This document shows, in pieces, positions 13,380 through 15,887 of a stretch of 15,887 bases of DNA; within the stretch, counting starts at the first letter, position 1, and each line of letters opens with the position of its first letter. The position numbers and the translations under genes were made by a program. Source of the DNA: Kiritimatiellia bacterium (GTDB taxonomy: Bacteria > Verrucomicrobiota > Kiritimatiellia > RFP12 > DVOR01); the NCBI GenBank assembly GCA_900771325.1, contig CAAGNN010000021.1, positions 1 through 15,887 on the forward strand, in the 5' to 3' direction. The notes beneath the pieces were generated by a model, which ran no database searches, had not been told where the DNA came from, and saw nothing but the letters and a program-made list of their open reading frames with translations.

Positions 13380-13979
13380 ATGGACAAGGTGACGAAAGCG
13401 CAGGTGGCCGAGGCGTTTGTGGCGCATCGCGAGGCGTTGCTGGCGGTGATCCGGCGGCAGTTGCACCCGGTGTTGCTCAAGCGCTTGGCCTACGAGGATG
13501 TGCTGCAGAGCGCGTGCGAGGAGGCGATGAAGCGCTTGGGCTACTTTGAGGTCTCGCCCGAGGTGCCGATTTACTTCAAGTTGCGGACGGTGGTGCTGCA
13601 GGTGTTGGCCGATTTGGAGCGTAAGCACTTGCAATCGCAGCGGCGCGACGCTTTCCGCGAGCAGGAGTTGGCCGAGGGGGTGGGGTCGGCCGAGGGCGCG
13701 CCGGGGGGCGGGATGAACTGGGGCCAGATCGCTGCGGAGGTGTCGTCGCCCGGGTCGCACATGGCGCGCGTGGAGCGTAATGGGTTGCTGCGCCAGGCGA
13801 TTGCCGCGCTGCCCGAGCAGGATCGGCAGATTCTCGTGTTGCGGCACTTTGACGAGATGGGCAACGCCGCCTGCGCCGAAATCCTGGGGCTCGACCCCAA
13901 AGCGGCCTCAATCCGCTACAAGCGGGCCTTGGAGCGGCTGCAGCGGCGGTTGATGGACCTTTCGTGTTTCAGGAATTAG
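13380..13979 (+). CDS. ECF-type sigma-70 family RNA polymerase sigma factor
   Basis: 199 aa. Region 2 lies at about 18-85 (YEDVLQSACEEAMKRL, then the helix ending ADLERKHLQSQRRD). Region 4 lies at about 138-195 (IAALPEQDRQILVLRHFDEM, then the helix-turn-helix ACAEILGLDPKAASIRYKRA). Region 3 is absent, as in ECF factors. A Gly-rich linker (about 98-118) separates the two. Sigma factors of this kind next to PknB-like kinases are common in planctomycetes and relatives, where the kinase may phosphorylate the sigma factor; that link is inferred here from the 14-base gap to the kinase gene. No anti-sigma factor gene is visible. The ATG at 13380 follows a leaderless-type promoter. Its stop codon overlaps the first unit of a heptad repeat. 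Confidence 0.92.
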   Translation: MDKVTKAQVAEAFVAHREALLAVIRRQLHPVLLKRLAYEDVLQSACEEAMKRLGYFEVSPEVPIYFKLRTVVLQVLADLERKHLQSQRRDAFREQELAEGVGSAEGAPGGGMNWGQIAAEVSSPGSHMARVERNGLLRQAIAALPEQDRQILVLRHFDEMGNAACAEILGLDPKAASIRYKRALERLQRRLMDLSCFRN

Positions 13980-14026
13980 AGGACGGATGACGGATGACAG
14001 ATGACAGAGGACGGATGACGGAGGAG
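13978..14026 (+). repeat. seven heptanucleotide units between sigma factor and kinase genes
   Basis: In seven-base steps: AGAGGAC, GGATGAC, GGATGAC, AGATGAC, AGAGGAC, GGATGAC, GGAGGAG. The first unit begins inside the sigma factor stop codon (TAG, 13977-13979). The array supplies several ATGs and, in its last unit, a Shine-Dalgarno-like GGAGGAG, so it decides where the kinase starts. Confidence 0.8.
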
Positions 14027-15343
14027 AGCGATGCGGTGAGCGAGGAGGAGGCCCTGCCCCCGGCCTTGCAGCAGTTGGCTGCGGAGTTGGATCACCTGAG
14101 CGGGCGCTCGGTGCGCAACCTGGCCGTCGATGGGCTGCCGGATCTCTCGGGGACGGACTTCCGCCTGACCGCGCAGCTGGGCAGTGGCGGCTTCGGGACG
14201 GTCTACCAAGCGGTGCAGATGTCCTTGGAGCGCATCGTGGCGGTGAAGGTGTTGGCGGCATCCTTCTTCCAGGTGCCCTCGCTCAAATCCCAGTTCGAGC
14301 ACGAGGCGCGGACCGTCGCCCGCCTCCACCACCCCAACATCATCCCCGTCTTCGCCGCCGGCACCACCGCGCGCTACTGCTTCTTCGCAATGGAGTACAT
14401 CGATGGCGTCTCGGCCGACCTCGCCCCCTTCCCCACCCTCGACGCGCTCCTGCGCTTCGCCATCAGCCTGGCCGAGGCCCTCGCCTACGCCCACCAGTGC
14501 GGCGTCATCCACCGCGACGTCAAGCCCTCCAACATCCTCATCGCCGCCAACGGCACCGCCAAGATCGGCGACTTCGGCCTCTCCTGCCTGATGGGCGCCC
14601 AGCCCACCGCCGCCCCCTCCGCCGGCACCCGCAAGTATATGGCCCCCGAGCAGCGCCTCCACGGCCAATCCACCACCCTCAGCGACCAATACGCCCTCGG
14701 TGCCACCCTCCTCGAGCTCCTCGCCAAGCACCCCACCCTCCCGCCAAACCCCGACCTGCGCGCCATCCTCGACAAGGCCACCGCCGAAGACCCCGCCCGC
14801 CGATACCCCAACCTCGAAGCGATGGCCGCCGACCTGCGTCGCTGCCAGGCCAGTGAACCGGTCACCGCCCGCCCCGCCGGCCCCCTCCGCCGCTTCTGCC
14901 TCTGGCGCCGACGCAACCCCGCCGCCGCCTTCGGCGCGCTGGCCGCCATCGGCTGCGTGGCCGCCCTCCTCGTCTCCCTCTCCGTCGCCTACCGGCGAAC
15001 CCAGTGCGCCCTGGTCTGCGCCGACGCCGCCCTCCGCCTCGTGGAGCGCGAGGCCGCCAACGCCGCCCAGACCCTCGCCGAAGCGATGACCGAGTCCGAC
15101 CCCGAGGACCTGGATAAGCGCGATGCCGGGCTCAAGCGCGCCCTCGCCGCCGCCCAGGCCCTCGCCGAACGCTTCCCGCAGAATGGCGACATCGCCGCCG
15201 CCCGCACCACCCTCGAAGCCGCCCGCGAAGAGTACCTCCGCCAGCGCCAACGCCGAACCCGCCGCCCCGCGCGCAGCCTCACCCCCGAGCCCGGCCCCGA
15301 CACGCCCCCCGGCCGCGGCCAGAAGCGGCAAAAGCGCAACTAG
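13994..15343 (+). CDS. transmembrane PknB-type Ser/Thr protein kinase
   Basis: 449 aa from the first in-frame ATG. The start is uncertain: ATG 13994, ATG 14015 and GTG 14036 are all possible, and GTG 14036 has the best Shine-Dalgarno (GGAGGAG, nine bases away), while both ATGs fall within a repeat. Kinase domain about 56-285: Gly loop LGSGGFGTVY, Lys85 in VAVK, HRDVKPSN (173-180), DFG (193-195), APE (217-219), so it should be active. After DQYALGATLLELL only ten residues (AKHPTLPPNP) precede DLRAILDKA, where relatives have about 35-45; the helix F-G region is shortened. A juxtamembrane stretch (EPVTARPAGPLRRF, WRRRNP) and one transmembrane helix (about 311-333) follow. The outer part is an Ala/Glu-rich helical, probably coiled-coil, domain with a basic tail (about 335-449). 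It probably works with the preceding sigma factor. Confidence 0.93.
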   Translation: MTDDRGRMTEESDAVSEEEALPPALQQLAAELDHLSGRSVRNLAVDGLPDLSGTDFRLTAQLGSGGFGTVYQAVQMSLERIVAVKVLAASFFQVPSLKSQFEHEARTVARLHHPNIIPVFAAGTTARYCFFAMEYIDGVSADLAPFPTLDALLRFAISLAEALAYAHQCGVIHRDVKPSNILIAANGTAKIGDFGLSCLMGAQPTAAPSAGTRKYMAPEQRLHGQSTTLSDQYALGATLLELLAKHPTLPPNPDLRAILDKATAEDPARRYPNLEAMAADLRRCQASEPVTARPAGPLRRFCLWRRRNPAAAFGALAAIGCVAALLVSLSVAYRRTQCALVCADAALRLVEREAANAAQTLAEAMTESDPEDLDKRDAGLKRALAAAQALAERFPQNGDIAAARTTLEAAREEYLRQRQRRTRRPARSLTPEPGPDTPPGRGQKRQKRN

Positions 15344-15346
15344 CCA

Positions 15347-15364
15347 CGCCGCCGGGGACGGCGG
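15347..15364 (+). repeat. single REP-like hairpin after the kinase gene
   Basis: GCCGCCG-GGGA-CGGCGGC, the reverse of the variant stem at 12324-12340 with the same TCCC/GGGA loop. It begins a few bases after the kinase stop and may stabilise or end the transcript. Confidence 0.6.
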
Positions 15365-15416
15365 CAATCAGAACGCGCAACGATAAACAACAGCCGAGGC
15401 GCCCAAAGGTCACCTC

Positions 15417-15443
15417 GGCCGGGGTGGAGCGTCCCACGCTCCC
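15417..15443. repeat. 27-bp palindromic repeat, copy 2 (inverted)
   Basis: Exact reverse complement of 12030-12056. Here it is nested in an outer stem: CACCTCG (15411-15417) pairs with CGAGGTG (15443-15449), giving a two-level hairpin between convergent genes. Confidence 0.8.
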
Positions 15444-15449
15444 GAGGTG

Positions 15450-15495
15450 CAGGGCGAGTAGCCCTGCCCAGGGTGTGGGGGCGGGCCCCCACACC
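15450..15495. terminator. hairpins between convergent kinase and cysK genes, possible two-way terminator
   Basis: CAGGGC-GAGTA-GCCCTG (15450-15466) is followed by a perfect 11-bp inverted repeat GGTGTGGGGGC / GCCCCCACACC (15472-15495) with two bases between. The second lies eight bases beyond the cysK stop on the minus strand. Neither is followed by a clear U run, so termination is only suggested. Confidence 0.4.
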
Positions 15496-15503
15496 ACCAC
15501 CCT

Positions 15504-15887
15504 TTATCCCTCAAAGAGCCAGGTCGACAAGTAGCGGTCGCCGCCGTCGGGGAGGAGGGCGACGATCTTCTTGCCGGCGTAGGCGGGGTCGCGCGAGAGC
15601 TCGCGGGCCACGTGAAGGGCGGCACCGGCGGAGATCCCCACAAGCAGACCCTCCTGTTTGGCGGCGGCGCGGGCGGCGGCACCGGCCTCCTCGGCCTTGA
15701 CCGTCACCACGCGGCTAATCAGGGAGGTGTCCAGGATCTTGGGAATGAAGCCCGCGCCGATGCCCTGGATCTTGTGCGGACCGGGCTTGCCGCCGCTCAG
15801 CACGGGCGAAGTGTCCGGCTCGACAGCGATCAGCTCGACGGCGGGGTTGGCCTCGCGCAAGGCCCGGCCGACGCCCGTGAGCGTGCC
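15504..15887 (-). CDS. cysK: cysteine synthase (O-acetylserine sulfhydrylase), C-terminal part
   Basis: 128 codons are visible, open to the right edge; the N-terminal half with the PLP lysine lies outside. Seen in order: GTLTGVGRALRE, VEPDTSPVLSGG, GPHKIQGIGAGFIP, EGLLVGISAGAA and ALLPDGGDRYLST, which match the C-terminal half of CysK/CysM. The CysK-type PHKIQGIGAGF segment favours CysK over cystathionine beta-synthase-like relatives. In the family the enzyme makes cysteine from O-acetylserine and sulfide. The usual GISSGAA is GISAGAA, a mild change at the cofactor phosphate end. It is convergent with the kinase gene and separated from it by hairpin repeats; no operon partner is visible. A link to the siroheme cluster (sulfite reduction feeding sulfide) is possible but not shown by position. 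Confidence 0.95.
   Translation of the reverse strand, partial: GTLTGVGRALREANPAVELIAVEPDTSPVLSGGKPGPHKIQGIGAGFIPKILDTSLISRVVTVKAEEAGAAARAAAKQEGLLVGISAGAALHVARELSRDPAYAGKKIVALLPDGGDRYLSTWLFEG

Noticed and set aside
13976..15367. Long minus-strand open frame opposite the kinase gene
   Set aside because: Gly/Ala/Glu-rich antisense of a kinase with all catalytic motifs present on the plus strand.

Overview
The window is high-GC DNA (about 70 percent by eye), densely coding, with several short islands of non-coding repeats. The organism is probably a bacterium of the Planctomycetes/Verrucomicrobia/Lentisphaerae (PVC) group or a close relative. The main clue is a sigma-70-family factor followed directly by a PknB-type kinase whose juxtamembrane stretch (EPVxARPxGPL...WRRRNP) is the type common in planctomycete kinases. 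This is inference; there is no rRNA or other firm marker here.

Layout. (1) 1-4948, minus strand: a tight operon of a soluble NtrB-like histidine kinase, its NtrC-like sigma-54 activator (ATGA overlap), an exported protein with eight CxxC motifs resembling the DnaJ zinc finger, and a DUF2339-type polytopic membrane protein that runs off the left edge. (2) 4949-5525: a repeat island. (3) 5526-6233, plus strand: an HSL-like alpha/beta hydrolase. (4) 11982-6371, minus strand: a biosynthetic cluster made of two multi-domain fusions, BioD-SirC-HemA (662 aa) and HemC-CobA-HemD (709 aa), then mnmE, which overlaps the end of hemD by 20 bases. Together the two fusions carry five steps of the C5 tetrapyrrole-to-siroheme route plus dethiobiotin synthetase. 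HemB, HemL and a chelatase are not in the window. In both fusions one enzyme is shortened: HemA lacks its C-terminal dimerisation region and HemC lacks domain 3 with the cofactor-binding cysteine. (5) 12001-12734: a second repeat island. (6) 12735-15343, plus strand: an exported Cys-rich, collagen-like protein with a terminator, then the sigma factor and the transmembrane Ser/Thr kinase. (7) 15504-15887, minus strand: the C-terminal part of cysteine synthase.

Two genome-scale patterns stand out. First, four transcription-leading genes have an extended -10 box (TGn-TAnnnT) exactly six bases before the ATG, which predicts leaderless mRNAs. Genes inside operons instead carry AAAGGAG-type ribosome binding sites. 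Second, the intergenic DNA is full of short-period repeats. One is a family of heptanucleotide tandem repeats that often begins right at stop codons and in two places forms long inverted pairs. Another is a 22-bp-period array present in three places. The rest are REP-like double hairpins with compensating base changes. I see no tRNA, rRNA, CRISPR array or transposase gene.
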